From assembly GCA_024636985.1 (NCBI GenBank), contig JAGXFY010000079.1:44760-108759 (forward strand): a stretch of 64,000 nt of DNA, given 5' to 3'. Of this stretch, positions 34,344 to 43,816 are shown in pieces; position 1 is the first letter of the stretch, and each line of letters begins with the position of its first letter. The notes below the pieces were generated by a model that did not search any database, was not told the origin of the DNA, and saw only the letters and a program-made list of their open reading frames with translations. Origin of the DNA: Petrocella sp024636985 (lineage in GTDB: Bacteria; Bacillota; Clostridia; Lachnospirales; Vallitaleaceae). The translations under genes and the position numbers were made by a program.

Positions 34344-35810
34344 ATGAAATTTTTAAGTCTTAGTAAAAGGATACACAATTCATCATTTGGCTATTTACCG
34401 GTCAAAATTGTTGAAGGTATTGTTGGTTTGTTAACCCTCCGGGTATACACCGGCTTATTTTCTACAGAAATATTTGGTGAATATCAGCTGATCAATCCTT
34501 ACATCAATATCGTCCATCTTTTGCTTATTGGTTGGATTGCCAACGCTTCCATTAGGTATATTGGCCAATATGTTAATAGTGACACCAAAGAGCGAGAAAG
34601 CTTTTTTTCAACCTATTTTATTATTTGGTCCTTATTAATCATCCTTGCATCACTGGCTATGGTGATATCGGCTTTCCTATTGCCCGGTGTTTTTGGTCAA
34701 ATGCATTTGCCATTAATGCTGGCAATTCTGATGGTGCTTGTCGGGTACAGTTTTAACCAGAATATATTAAGTCTTTTATTGTTTGTGGACAAACGAGGCC
34801 TAAATATTATTCTGCTGTTAACAGCTTCCATAGGAAAGCTCTTATTAACGATTCTAATATATAAGATGATTGGTGAAACTGTTCTAGCCATTTTATTATC
34901 CCATGGTATTATAGACATAACAACAGGTTTGGTTGCCATGAGAGCCCTTGATATAAGGCATAAGGTTCGACTTCAAAGTATTTCTACGGAGATTTTAACA
35001 ACTTTTCTAAGGTACGGTTTTCCATTAATTGGACTAACACTTACCATGTCCTTACTGAATTTTTCAGACAGATATGTAATCACCTATTATTTTGATAAAT
35101 CCTATGTAGGCATCTATGGTGCCAATTACGCTTTGCCGGCAGCTATATTTACCATGATTATGATTGGTATGAACAGAAGCTATTATCCGAATCTGATTAA
35201 AGCTTATAATGAGCAAGATGAAGAAAAGGTAATGCGACTGTTAAAAAGCGGCACAAAGAATTATATACTTATTGCCTTGCCGGCTGCTGTAGGGCTTTTT
35301 GTAATTGCAAAACCTTTGGCCACATTGTTTCTAGATTATAAGTATGTCGGTGGTAGCCATGTGATTGGCATCATTGCCTTTGGTATGTTTTTTCTGGGAC
35401 TTACAGAATACGTTAACAAAGGTTGGGAACTTAAAGGAAGCACGGTTAACATATTACGAAATTGTTTTATAGCCGCTTTGTTTAACATGGTATTAAACAT
35501 TCTATTTGTCGGTAAATATGGCTACATCTTTGCAGCATATACCACATTATTTGCCTACATAATCTATTTTATGTTGAGTTATGTATTTAGAAACAAAGCC
35601 ATTCCCTTTTATATCGAAAGGAAGGCCATATTGAAGATTGTACTGTCGGCCTTTATTATGGGTGTTGTGGTTAAAGGTGTTATCGTTTGGATGGGCTATA
35701 GTAATATGAGTACCATCATAGGTATAGTATCCGGCGGTCTCATCTATTTTGTACTTTTATATATTTTAGGTGAGCTTAAAAATATTAAAGAATTTCTAAA
35801 GGATGGGTGA
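34344..35810 (+). CDS. polysaccharide flippase (Wzx/MOP superfamily)
   Basis: A 488-aa protein with about 14 membrane helices, of the O-antigen/teichoic-acid flippase type. The N-terminal VKIVEGIVGLLTLRVYTG, the mid segment LSDRYVITYYFDKS-like (FSDRYVITYYFD) and the late NILFVGKYGYIFAAYTT are family features. It probably moves undecaprenyl-linked repeat units to the outer face for the polymerase encoded later in the cluster. Its stop overlaps the next gene's ribosome site. Confidence 0.9.
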   Translation: MKFLSLSKRIHNSSFGYLPVKIVEGIVGLLTLRVYTGLFSTEIFGEYQLINPYINIVHLLLIGWIANASIRYIGQYVNSDTKERESFFSTYFIIWSLLIILASLAMVISAFLLPGVFGQMHLPLMLAILMVLVGYSFNQNILSLLLFVDKRGLNIILLLTASIGKLLLTILIYKMIGETVLAILLSHGIIDITTGLVAMRALDIRHKVRLQSISTEILTTFLRYGFPLIGLTLTMSLLNFSDRYVITYYFDKSYVGIYGANYALPAAIFTMIMIGMNRSYYPNLIKAYNEQDEEKVMRLLKSGTKNYILIALPAAVGLFVIAKPLATLFLDYKYVGGSHVIGIIAFGMFFLGLTEYVNKGWELKGSTVNILRNCFIAALFNMVLNILFVGKYGYIFAAYTTLFAYIIYFMLSYVFRNKAIPFYIERKAILKIVLSAFIMGVVVKGVIVWMGYSNMSTIIGIVSGGLIYFVLLYILGELKNIKEFLKDG

Positions 35811-35812
35811 CT

Positions 35813-36340
35813 ATGAAGCATTTGTGCTTGGTACTTTACTATATGATCGGGAAAAGAATGCCCGCATCGGATGGGTTTTTAACATTTGGTGCCAAAAAAA
35901 TCAGAGCTTTTCTGGTTAAGAGAATCTTTGATAAGGTAGGGCAAGATGTGAATATCGAGAAGAACGTATTTTTTGGAAAAGGCGCAGGCATATCCATAGG
36001 TGATCGTTCAGGTATTGGCCTTAATGCCCGTATCCAAGGACCCTTAACCATAGGAAAATATGTAATGATGGGTCCGGATGTCATCATCTATACCAGGAAT
36101 CATGATATACAAAATACAAGTGTACCCATGATTGATGGCGGGGAAACACTACCAAGAGCAGTTGTCATTGAAGATGATGTCTGGATTGGTGCTAGAGCCA
36201 TTATTTTGCCGGGTGTTAGAATCGGTCAAGGTGCTGTTGTAGGTGCCGGTGCTGTCGTAACCAAAGATGTCGATAACTATGCCATCATCGGAGGTGTACC
36301 AGCGAAAAATATCGGTCATAGAACCCATCAACCACTTTGA
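35813..36340 (+). CDS. hexapeptide-repeat acyltransferase (WbbJ-like)
   Basis: A 175-aa left-handed beta-helix protein of the LbH maltose/xenobiotic acetyltransferase group. Repeats such as IGDRSGIGLNARI, IGKYVMMGPDVII and IEDDVWIGARAIILPGVRIGQGAVVGAGAVVTKDV are seen, with the conserved His in NHD. It likely O-acetylates a sugar of the surface polymer. A GTG at 35807 overlaps the previous stop; I prefer the ATG at 35813, with GGATGGGTG just before it. Confidence 0.9.
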   Translation: MKHLCLVLYYMIGKRMPASDGFLTFGAKKIRAFLVKRIFDKVGQDVNIEKNVFFGKGAGISIGDRSGIGLNARIQGPLTIGKYVMMGPDVIIYTRNHDIQNTSVPMIDGGETLPRAVVIEDDVWIGARAIILPGVRIGQGAVVGAGAVVTKDVDNYAIIGGVPAKNIGHRTHQPL

Positions 36341-36381
36341 AAATATAAACCGTTATGGTATTATAGGTATGTAGTTTTGTT

Positions 36382-36407
36382 AATAACTTAACTTTTAGTT
36401 ATTTTTT
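36382..36407 (+). terminator. AT-rich terminator or attenuator before the dehydrogenase gene
   Basis: AATAACT/AGTTATT stem with an 8-nt loop followed by six T. It divides the polysaccharide cluster into two likely transcription units. The 100 bp after it contain a weak palindrome but no clear promoter. Confidence 0.7.
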
Positions 36408-36509
36408 CATCTGCAGTGGATTAGGCTAGCTTGCTAACCAAGAACTTAGAAATTATGTGGAAAAGTTGAGTTAATATATAATTATTAAAATAGAATAACT
36501 GGAGGAGCT

Positions 36510-37775
36510 ATGAAGAAAAAAATATGTGTACTGGGACTTGGATATATTGGACTACCAACGTCGGCTATGTTTGCCAATAATGGGCATGAAGTTATTGGTG
36601 TGGACGTCAACGAAGCGGTTGTTAATAACCTGAATGCAGGTAAAATTATTATTGAAGAACCATTCTTAGATGCTTTGGTCTATGAAGTGGTCAGCCTTGG
36701 TAAGCTAAAAGCAAAGACAACGCCAGAAGAAGCGGATGTTTTTATCATAGCGGTTCCTACGCCAATCAATGAAGATAAAACAGCCATGATGGATTATGTA
36801 GAAGCGGCAACAAGAAGCATTGTACCATTCCTTAAGAAAAACGACATGGTTATATTAGAATCTACGTCACCACCAGGTACGGTAGAAAAGTTGATGATGC
36901 CTATACTAGAAGGCGCTGATTTGAATCCTTATGAGGACTTATATGTAGCACATTCTCCTGAACGTGTTATTCCGGGTAAGATATTAATAGAGCTTGTAGA
37001 AAACAATCGAATTGTCGGCGGTATTAACGAAGTATCATCGAAAAAAGTTAAAAAACTGTATGAGTCTTTTGTAAAAGGTGAGATTTTCCTAACGGATCCA
37101 ACAACAGCAGAGATGTGTAAACTTATGGAAAACACCTATAGAGATGTTAACATTGCATTGGCCAATGAGTTGGCGCTGATATGTGAAGACCTAGGCATTA
37201 ATGCTTGGGATGTTAGAACGTTTTCTAACAAACACCCAAGGGTGGACATTCACATGCCCGGTCCCGGTGTAGGTGGTCATTGTTTAGCGGTAGATCCATG
37301 GTTTATTGTTGAGAAATTCCCTCAAACAGCTAAGATTATAAGATTAGCAAGAGAGACCAATGATGCGATGCCGGCCCATGTATTCTCCAAATCAAAAAAG
37401 ATACTGGGTCAATTAGCAGGCAAAAAAATCACCATATTAGGCATTACCTATAAACCGGATATCGATGATTTAAGAGAAAGCCCAATATTGGAGTTGATTG
37501 AACTTTTTGAAGAAGTCAGGGATATTAAGCTCAGCCTTTTTGATCCTTTTGTTAAGGAGTTCAAGCACCTTGCGGTTGATATCAAAGAAGCTTGTACAGA
37601 TTCTGATTTGATTATACTGGGTGTTAATCATAAAGTATTCGAAGATATTGATTTTAATGAAATTAAGCCCCTTGTTAAAGAAGGGCGTATCCTAGATACA
37701 AGGAATTTCTACGACGCAGATAAGATCAACACTTTAGGATTTGACTACCATCTGCTTGGAAAGGGAACTATTTAA
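36510..37775 (+). CDS. wecC: UDP-N-acetyl-D-mannosamine dehydrogenase (WecC type)
   Basis: A 421-aa NAD-dependent sugar dehydrogenase that oxidises a UDP-sugar at C6 to a uronic acid. The N-terminal Rossmann motif is GLGYIGLPTSAMFA, VPTPI and SPERVIPG follow, and the catalytic Cys258 is in GPGVGGHCLAVDPWF, the WecC-like form. The C-terminal domain has GITYKPDIDDLRESP. It implies an N-acetylmannosaminuronic or similar acidic sugar in the polymer. No epimerase lies nearby, so that step must be encoded elsewhere. Confidence 0.88.
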   Translation: MKKKICVLGLGYIGLPTSAMFANNGHEVIGVDVNEAVVNNLNAGKIIIEEPFLDALVYEVVSLGKLKAKTTPEEADVFIIAVPTPINEDKTAMMDYVEAATRSIVPFLKKNDMVILESTSPPGTVEKLMMPILEGADLNPYEDLYVAHSPERVIPGKILIELVENNRIVGGINEVSSKKVKKLYESFVKGEIFLTDPTTAEMCKLMENTYRDVNIALANELALICEDLGINAWDVRTFSNKHPRVDIHMPGPGVGGHCLAVDPWFIVEKFPQTAKIIRLARETNDAMPAHVFSKSKKILGQLAGKKITILGITYKPDIDDLRESPILELIELFEEVRDIKLSLFDPFVKEFKHLAVDIKEACTDSDLIILGVNHKVFEDIDFNEIKPLVKEGRILDTRNFYDADKINTLGFDYHLLGKGTI

Positions 37776-39031
37776 TGCAAAAAAAGAAAGTATTGATACT
37801 GGCCTATCAATTTCCGCCTATGGGTGGTGCCGGTGTCCAAAGAACTTTGAAGTTTGCCAAGTATTTGCCACAGTTTGGATGGGAACCTATTATATACACC
37901 GTTGATCATAAAAAAGGGGTCAATGATCCTACTTTAAGCGATGAGGTTAACCATATTCGTATCATTCGGACCAAGAGCCATGATTTGACCCATTGGAAAA
38001 AGCCCTTTCATATCCTTGGTAAATTCCTATCAAGAAAATTGCTCATACCGGATGGTGAATGGCTTTGGTATAGAAAAAACAGAAGAAGCATACTTGAGTA
38101 TGTAAAAGAGATACAACCGGATGTGATCTATAGCACCTCTTATCCATATAGTGATCATCTTTTAGGCCTATATGTAAAAAAGCATTACAAAGATATTCCT
38201 TGGGTGGTTGATTTTAGGGATGAGTGGACAAAGAATCCTTATATATTGGATATGAATTACAGCACCTATCGAAGAAAGATTGAGCAGAAAATGGAAGCAG
38301 ATGTGATTGCCCACTGCGATTACTTCATTACGAATTCTCCTTTTATGTTAGAAGGTTTTATGGAGGATTATGATTTGAAAGACCGATCGATCGTCATACC
38401 CAACGGCTATGACGTTTCTGATTTTGAAGGCCTGCAAGTCCAGACAACGAGAAGAGAAAAACTAACCATGACCTATGCTGGTTCTATGTATGGTCGTAGA
38501 AAACCGGATTATTTTTTAAGAGCTCTGAATAAAGCTATTGAAGATCAGCTTGTTGATGAAAAGGATATCCTGCTACAGTTTGTAGGTGATTTTTCCAAAC
38601 AGAATATTGAGAAAATCTCAGGTATGTTGGGCGATAAAAAAATCGTGCAATTCTATCCTTATATGGAACACAAGAAAAGTATTGAGTTTCTTCTGAATTC
38701 AGATGTTCTTTTATTAATTGTGGGTAAAGGTATCGGTGATAAGAATTTTTATACAGGGAAAATATTTGAATATATTAATACCCAAAAAACCATATTGGGC
38801 TTAGTACCGGAAGATGGTGCAGCAGCTATGGTCATTGAAGAAACCAAGACCGGATACGTTGTCGATAGTACAGAAGTGGACAAGATAGCAACATGTATTG
38901 GTGATATTTATAGCAGATGGAAACAGGAAACACTTGAAGTACAGCCAAATTATGAAGCTATTCGTCAATATGATCGGGTGAATCTCACCAATCAGTTATC
39001 CAAGATTCTTGACCAAGTTTCAAAGGGATGA
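37775..39031 (+). CDS. glycosyltransferase family 4
   Basis: A 418-aa GT-B enzyme. The N-terminal half starts VLILAYQFPPMGGAGVQRTLKFAKYLP, as in many GT4 proteins. The donor-binding half has TYAGSMYGRRKPDYFLRAL and FYTGKIFEYINTQKTILGLV with a conserved Glu. The sugar it transfers cannot be told. Its ATG overlaps the wecC stop by one base, so the two are coupled. Confidence 0.9.
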   Translation: MQKKKVLILAYQFPPMGGAGVQRTLKFAKYLPQFGWEPIIYTVDHKKGVNDPTLSDEVNHIRIIRTKSHDLTHWKKPFHILGKFLSRKLLIPDGEWLWYRKNRRSILEYVKEIQPDVIYSTSYPYSDHLLGLYVKKHYKDIPWVVDFRDEWTKNPYILDMNYSTYRRKIEQKMEADVIAHCDYFITNSPFMLEGFMEDYDLKDRSIVIPNGYDVSDFEGLQVQTTRREKLTMTYAGSMYGRRKPDYFLRALNKAIEDQLVDEKDILLQFVGDFSKQNIEKISGMLGDKKIVQFYPYMEHKKSIEFLLNSDVLLLIVGKGIGDKNFYTGKIFEYINTQKTILGLVPEDGAAAMVIEETKTGYVVDSTEVDKIATCIGDIYSRWKQETLEVQPNYEAIRQYDRVNLTNQLSKILDQVSKG

Positions 39032-39070
39032 TAGGCTGTGATAGAACTGAAGCAGTGAAAGGTGTATTTT

Positions 39071-40213
39071 ATGAATGAGAATAGTGGTAATCGATTAAAA
39101 GTTCTTCATATCATAAGCGGTGGTGATACCGGTGGTGCAAAAACCAGTGTGATTACCTTATTAAGGTGCCTTAAAGATATGATTGATATCAAACTGGTTT
39201 GTTTTATTGAAAGTGATTTCACAAAAGAAGCCAAAGAACAGGGCATTGATTTGATGATTATGAAACAGAAAAATCGTTTTGATATGACAGTGGTGAATAA
39301 GCTTACGGATTATATTCATAAGGAAGGCTTCGACTTAATCAACTGTCACGGTGCCAGAGCCAATTTTATAGCGTCTAAGTTAAAAAATAAAACCAAAGTT
39401 AAGCGAGTTACAACGATTCACAGCGACTATGAACATGATTTTGACAACAATATCTATAAGAAAATCATATTCACGATGTTAAATAAGAAAAGTCTTAAGA
39501 CTTTTGATGGGTTTATTACCATGGCCAAAGATTTTAAAAAGGACATGATGCGAAGAGGTTTTGATAATATTTATGTAGCCTATAATGGGATTGCAAAACA
39601 TCAGTCTCATACAGAAATGACGAAAGAAGATTTTTGTAGAAGACAAAATGTTCCCTATAAAGAAAATAGCTTTGTTGTCGGATCAGCCACAAGATTGCAT
39701 CCGGTCAAAGGTATTGATGTCCTTCTTAAGGCCTGTACGATTATTAAGACTTATTCAGAGGATATTGTTTTTTGGATTGCCGGTTATGGAGATGAAAAAT
39801 ATTTACGAGAGTATGAAGAGTATATCCGAAAAAATGAACTGGAAGATACGGTTCATCTTATTGGCTTTGTTAAAGACATTGACGCTTTTTATCAGGTTAT
39901 TGATATCAATACCATTACCTCCCATAGTGAGGCGGTATGCTATGCTCTACTAGAAGGTGCAAGGTTTGCTAAGCCTTCTATAGGGTCAAGGGTAGGTGGC
40001 ATTCCGGAGTTAATTGAAGACGGTGTAACGGGCTTGTTGTTTCCGGACAACGATAGTGAGAAGTTAGCAGCATCCATCATAAAAATATATGAAGATCAGG
40101 CTTTGGCACAAAGACTTGGAACGCATTTACATGATAAAGTTATGGCTGAATTTACAGATGAAGCAATGGCAAAGCGATATGTTGAGATCTATCAAGAAAT
40201 GTTGAGAGGATAA
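39071..40213 (+). CDS. glycosyltransferase family 4
   Basis: A 380-aa GT-B glycosyltransferase. HIISGGDTGGAKTSVITLL is at the N-terminus, and the donor domain has VGSATRLHPVKGIDVLLKA, LIGFVKDIDAFYQ and the EX7E-type ITSHSEAVCYALLEGARFAKP. It is distinct from its neighbour and probably adds a second sugar of the repeat unit. A GTG at 39062 is in frame, but AAAGGTG six bases before 39071 fits the ATG. Confidence 0.9.
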   Translation: MNENSGNRLKVLHIISGGDTGGAKTSVITLLRCLKDMIDIKLVCFIESDFTKEAKEQGIDLMIMKQKNRFDMTVVNKLTDYIHKEGFDLINCHGARANFIASKLKNKTKVKRVTTIHSDYEHDFDNNIYKKIIFTMLNKKSLKTFDGFITMAKDFKKDMMRRGFDNIYVAYNGIAKHQSHTEMTKEDFCRRQNVPYKENSFVVGSATRLHPVKGIDVLLKACTIIKTYSEDIVFWIAGYGDEKYLREYEEYIRKNELEDTVHLIGFVKDIDAFYQVIDINTITSHSEAVCYALLEGARFAKPSIGSRVGGIPELIEDGVTGLLFPDNDSEKLAASIIKIYEDQALAQRLGTHLHDKVMAEFTDEAMAKRYVEIYQEMLRG

Positions 40214-40217
40214 GGAT

Positions 40218-40688
40218 ATGAAGAGAAAAATCAATAGCATTGACATCTTAATAGCACTTGGTATTGTTGTATTACTGGTGGGTGCCTATATGTATATGTC
40301 ACGAAGTCAGGTTGATGATGGTTTTACAATTAGCTCGGATCATAGAGTGAGTTTTATGGTAGAGACAGATAAGTTGCCTCTTGGCATGGGAGAGCGGATT
40401 CATGTAGGTGATCAGTTGGTAGCAAGTGGGCGTTATCAAGATGCTTATGTGACAGATGTTAGTATTGCCGAGTCCATGGAAGTGATTGCAAACGATGGTG
40501 TTTTAGTAGAAGTGGTGAATCCAACCAAAGAACTCGTTCGGGTTACTGTGGATGCAAAGGTGAACAAATACGGACCATATCGGGATTTATCAGGACAAGA
40601 GATTAAGGCAGGTTTGGATTTTTGGTTTAAAACAGATGACGTCGTGACCTTGACAAAAATCGTCCAAATGGTTGAAGAGGAGAATTAA
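40218..40688 (+). CDS. DUF4330 family membrane protein, first copy
   Basis: A 156-aa protein with one N-terminal membrane helix (SIDILIALGIVVLLVGAYMYM) and an external beta-rich domain containing VSFMVETDKLP, GERIHVGDQLVASG and KYGPYRDLSGQEIKAG, as in DUF4330. The function is unknown. AAGGA precedes the start. It is followed after one base by a second copy, and both sit between glycosyltransferases and the polymerase. Confidence 0.78.
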   Translation: MKRKINSIDILIALGIVVLLVGAYMYMSRSQVDDGFTISSDHRVSFMVETDKLPLGMGERIHVGDQLVASGRYQDAYVTDVSIAESMEVIANDGVLVEVVNPTKELVRVTVDAKVNKYGPYRDLSGQEIKAGLDFWFKTDDVVTLTKIVQMVEEEN

Positions 40689-40689
40689 G

Positions 40690-41187
40690 ATGAAGCTCAT
40701 CACGAGAGAAGGTAAGTTATTTAATAAAATACATATATTTGATCTACTGTTTCTGATGTTACTCATAGTGGTGCTTCTTGGTGCCATAAGCAAATTCTCA
40801 GGCAAGAACATCATAAATCTGACGACCAATACAGAAAATGTCATGGTTGAGTTCACGGTCGAAACCTATCCTTTCCAAGAGGGCTATTTTGCCTCAATTA
40901 AGGTAGGGGATAAGCTGGCCGAAGATAAGAAATACATTAACGGTATGGTAACCGATATTCAGATTATCGACAATATGTTAGCTTTACCGGACAATAATGG
41001 TCAGATGGTAACCGAATCAGATCCTTATAAGAAGAAGGCATTGGTTACATCACGCGTAGAAATGTCTTATAAAGACCCGGTTTACAAAATGGGAAAAGAA
41101 GAGATGGTGGTAGGTAATATCTTTTATTTTACAACAGAAAAGGTTAAGCTATCCTCTGTGATCGTGGATTTTAAAATAGTCAAGTAA
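40690..41187 (+). CDS. DUF4330 family membrane protein, second copy
   Basis: A 165-aa protein with the same plan as the preceding gene: a helix at about residues 14-34 (IFDLLFLMLLIVVLLGAI), then an external domain with VEFTVETYPFQ, ASIKVGDKLAEDKKY and a VGNIFYFTT C-terminus. The two differ widely in sequence, so the duplication is old. A TTG at 40672 is in frame, but GAGGAG before the ATG at 40690 decides the start. Confidence 0.78.
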   Translation: MKLITREGKLFNKIHIFDLLFLMLLIVVLLGAISKFSGKNIINLTTNTENVMVEFTVETYPFQEGYFASIKVGDKLAEDKKYINGMVTDIQIIDNMLALPDNNGQMVTESDPYKKKALVTSRVEMSYKDPVYKMGKEEMVVGNIFYFTTEKVKLSSVIVDFKIVK

Positions 41188-42699
41188 ATGGGGAAAACCA
41201 TGGATATTCTAAGAAGAAAAATATATGAAAGCTTTATATTTAATTTTATATTGAACTTGGTGGAGATGGCGAAGCACAGTCATATTATGAAACCGAATTC
41301 AAAAACCTATAATAAGACCCATCCGGAAAAATTTATGGATTTCTTTTTGATACGTTGTTTGTTTTTTGTTGACGAAGTTTTTGAAAAAGCCTTCAAGCCT
41401 TTTCGCAAATTATGGGATCAAAGTTGGTTGGTTGTTTTTTTTAGAGGTGTCTACAAGAACCTGACAAGAAACAGCTTTGTCGGTGTGATTGTTAAAGAAG
41501 CTAACTTTATCTATATCATTGCCCTATATGTATACGTGGATAAGTTCGTTAGGATTGTTGCAGGCCCTTTATCCGGCACATGGGATGAACTGCTTTTTCT
41601 TCTCATTGTAGCTTTCTTTGTTTATAGCCGTATTATATGGAACAAAAGGTATGTCTATTCAGCGATGGATCTGCCGATTGCTTTCTTTGCACTGATTTTT
41701 ATGCTGTTGGTATTTATTAATTCGCCGGACTTTGCTGTTGCCATTGAAGGCTTTAGAGTAGTGGTTCAGCATGTTCTTTGGTATTATTTAGCCCTACAGT
41801 TATTAAGAGACAGAATGATTATACATAGGACCCTCTGGATATTCATCGTTGGTATAGGCTTGTTAGGTTTTCATGGCATCTATCAATATTTGACCAAAGC
41901 ACCTATGCTGGGCAATTGGGTAGATAGCGGAGAGACCATTACCACGAGAGCGTATTCCATTATTGACAGTCCAAATGCATTTGCATCTCTATTGGTTTTA
42001 TTCATACCTATTGGTTTTGCTATGTTTATCGCTCATAAAGATATATTACTTAAAATAATAGCCCTTATTTTTACACTGGCAATGGGTGTCAGTCTTTTAG
42101 TAACCTTCTCAAGAGGTGCATGGATTGCTGCGTTTTTATCCATTATCGTTTTCTTCTTATTCATGGCAAGACGTATGATTTTATTTATCTTTGCTGTGGT
42201 TTTAGCAGCGCTCTTTAATTTAGACGCTATTTATAACCGTTTTAGTTATATGTTTACGCAAGAGTATAGGATAAAATCAGCAAATGGTGGTCGGATTTAT
42301 AGATACAACTATGGTCTTGACAAGGTTGCCAATGATAAGACCATTGGTCTTGGTTTAGGCAGATTTGGTGGTGCAGTTGCAACCAATCATAATCTAGCAC
42401 CGTTTTATATGGATAACTATTACCTAAAGACTTTTATTGAGACTGGCTATGTAGGCATCACAACTTTTGCACTTCTAATCATGACCCTACTTTTTAATAG
42501 TGTAAGATATATTCTAGGTATCAAGGAAAAGGAAGATCGGATTTTAGCTTATGGTATTTTCTCAGGTATGATTGGTGTGCTCATTCATAATTTTGTTGAA
42601 AACATTTTTGAATTACCTTTTATGGTGATTTATTTCTGGGTTTGTGCCGCAATCATTGTAGCCATGTATAAGTGCGGCCATAGAAAGGATGTTGATTGA
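41188..42699 (+). CDS. O-antigen ligase/polymerase family membrane protein
   Basis: A 503-aa protein with about 11-12 membrane helices. A long cytoplasmic N-terminus of ~90 residues comes first. The ligase-type region contains the segments RAYSIIDSPNAFASLL, LLVTFSRGAWIAAFLS and, before the large loop, DKTIGLGLGRFGG. It likely polymerises the repeat units (Wzy role) or ligates the chain. A second ATG at 41200 has a GGGGA upstream and may be the true start. Confidence 0.88.
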   Translation: MGKTMDILRRKIYESFIFNFILNLVEMAKHSHIMKPNSKTYNKTHPEKFMDFFLIRCLFFVDEVFEKAFKPFRKLWDQSWLVVFFRGVYKNLTRNSFVGVIVKEANFIYIIALYVYVDKFVRIVAGPLSGTWDELLFLLIVAFFVYSRIIWNKRYVYSAMDLPIAFFALIFMLLVFINSPDFAVAIEGFRVVVQHVLWYYLALQLLRDRMIIHRTLWIFIVGIGLLGFHGIYQYLTKAPMLGNWVDSGETITTRAYSIIDSPNAFASLLVLFIPIGFAMFIAHKDILLKIIALIFTLAMGVSLLVTFSRGAWIAAFLSIIVFFLFMARRMILFIFAVVLAALFNLDAIYNRFSYMFTQEYRIKSANGGRIYRYNYGLDKVANDKTIGLGLGRFGGAVATNHNLAPFYMDNYYLKTFIETGYVGITTFALLIMTLLFNSVRYILGIKEKEDRILAYGIFSGMIGVLIHNFVENIFELPFMVIYFWVCAAIIVAMYKCGHRKDVD

Positions 42700-43789
42700 T
42701 TTGAAAAAAATATTAATATCCGGTTATTATGGCTACTTTAATTCAGGTGATGATGCTATTTTAACGTCTATATGTAAAGATATTAGAGAAATATCACTCG
42801 AACATGAAATCACCATACTATCCAATAATCCACCCAGCACCAGATTGGAATATGGTGTTGCAGCTGTCGAAAAATTTAACTTTATCAAAGTGATTAAGGC
42901 CATCATCAAAAGTGACATCGTTCTTATGGGTGGCGGTAGTCTATTGCAAGATGAGACCAGCAATAGGTCCTTGTATTATTACCTTTTCATACTATGGTTT
43001 GCAAAAATAAGTAGAAAAAAAATCATGCTCTATGCCAACGGCATCGGTCCCATCGGTCATCGCTTTAATCGCTTTTTGACGAAGTTAGTGGTCAATCAAG
43101 TGGATATTATTACTTTACGGGAACGTATGTCACAAAATGAACTTAAACACATGGGTATTGATCGTCCGGAGATTCATGTGACGGCAGATCCTGTTTTTTC
43201 TTTTCCACCTCTGGATGTGCATGTTGATGAGATTCTAAAGGAAGCACATATTGAAAAGGATGATAAGTTGGTTGGCGTTCTATTTAGAGAATGGAAAAAC
43301 AGTCACCACTGCAGTAGAAAAATAGCCGAGATCTGTGACTACTTAAGTACAAGTTATGGTGCCAAAATCATACTCATCCCGATGAAACATCCTGCTGATT
43401 TGGTGACTTGCGAAGCCATATCAAGTTATATGGAAAACGAAGCAGTTATACTAAGGCACAAGTATGATGCCAAAACTTTGATTGAAATCATGGGGGAAAT
43501 GACCTTGGTGCTTAGTATGCGCCTTCATGCGTTACTCTATGCAGCGCTAAAAGATGTGCCTATGATTGGATTCTCTTATTCCCATAAAGTCAGATATTAT
43601 ATGAAGGAATTGGATCAACCTTATATTGAAGATGTAACTGATTTTGAAACTGAAGAAGTGAAAGTCATCTTGAATGAGATTTTTGATCATTACGAAGACA
43701 TTCGAGAAAAAATCCACGAAAAAGTAACAGAGATGCGTCTGAAAGCAGATCAAAATAAAATGTTGCTTGAAAAAATCATGACGCTATAA
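42689..43789 (+). CDS. csaB: polysaccharide pyruvyl transferase CsaB
   Basis: Adds a pyruvate ketal to a cell-wall polysaccharide; in Bacillus and other Gram-positives this creates the ligand for SLH-domain surface proteins. The 366-aa protein has SGYYGYFNSGDDAIL, VLMGGGSLLQDETSNRS, NGIGPIG, TLRERMSQNELKHMG, TADPVFSFPP and LSMRLHALLYAALKDVP, all typical. It overlaps the polymerase gene by 11 bp. A TTG start at 42701 is an alternative. No SLH protein is in the window. Confidence 0.93.
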   Translation: MLIDLKKILISGYYGYFNSGDDAILTSICKDIREISLEHEITILSNNPPSTRLEYGVAAVEKFNFIKVIKAIIKSDIVLMGGGSLLQDETSNRSLYYYLFILWFAKISRKKIMLYANGIGPIGHRFNRFLTKLVVNQVDIITLRERMSQNELKHMGIDRPEIHVTADPVFSFPPLDVHVDEILKEAHIEKDDKLVGVLFREWKNSHHCSRKIAEICDYLSTSYGAKIILIPMKHPADLVTCEAISSYMENEAVILRHKYDAKTLIEIMGEMTLVLSMRLHALLYAALKDVPMIGFSYSHKVRYYMKELDQPYIEDVTDFETEEVKVILNEIFDHYEDIREKIHEKVTEMRLKADQNKMLLEKIMTL

Positions 43790-43816
43790 TAATGCTATAT
43801 TAAGAAGGTGTGTTAA

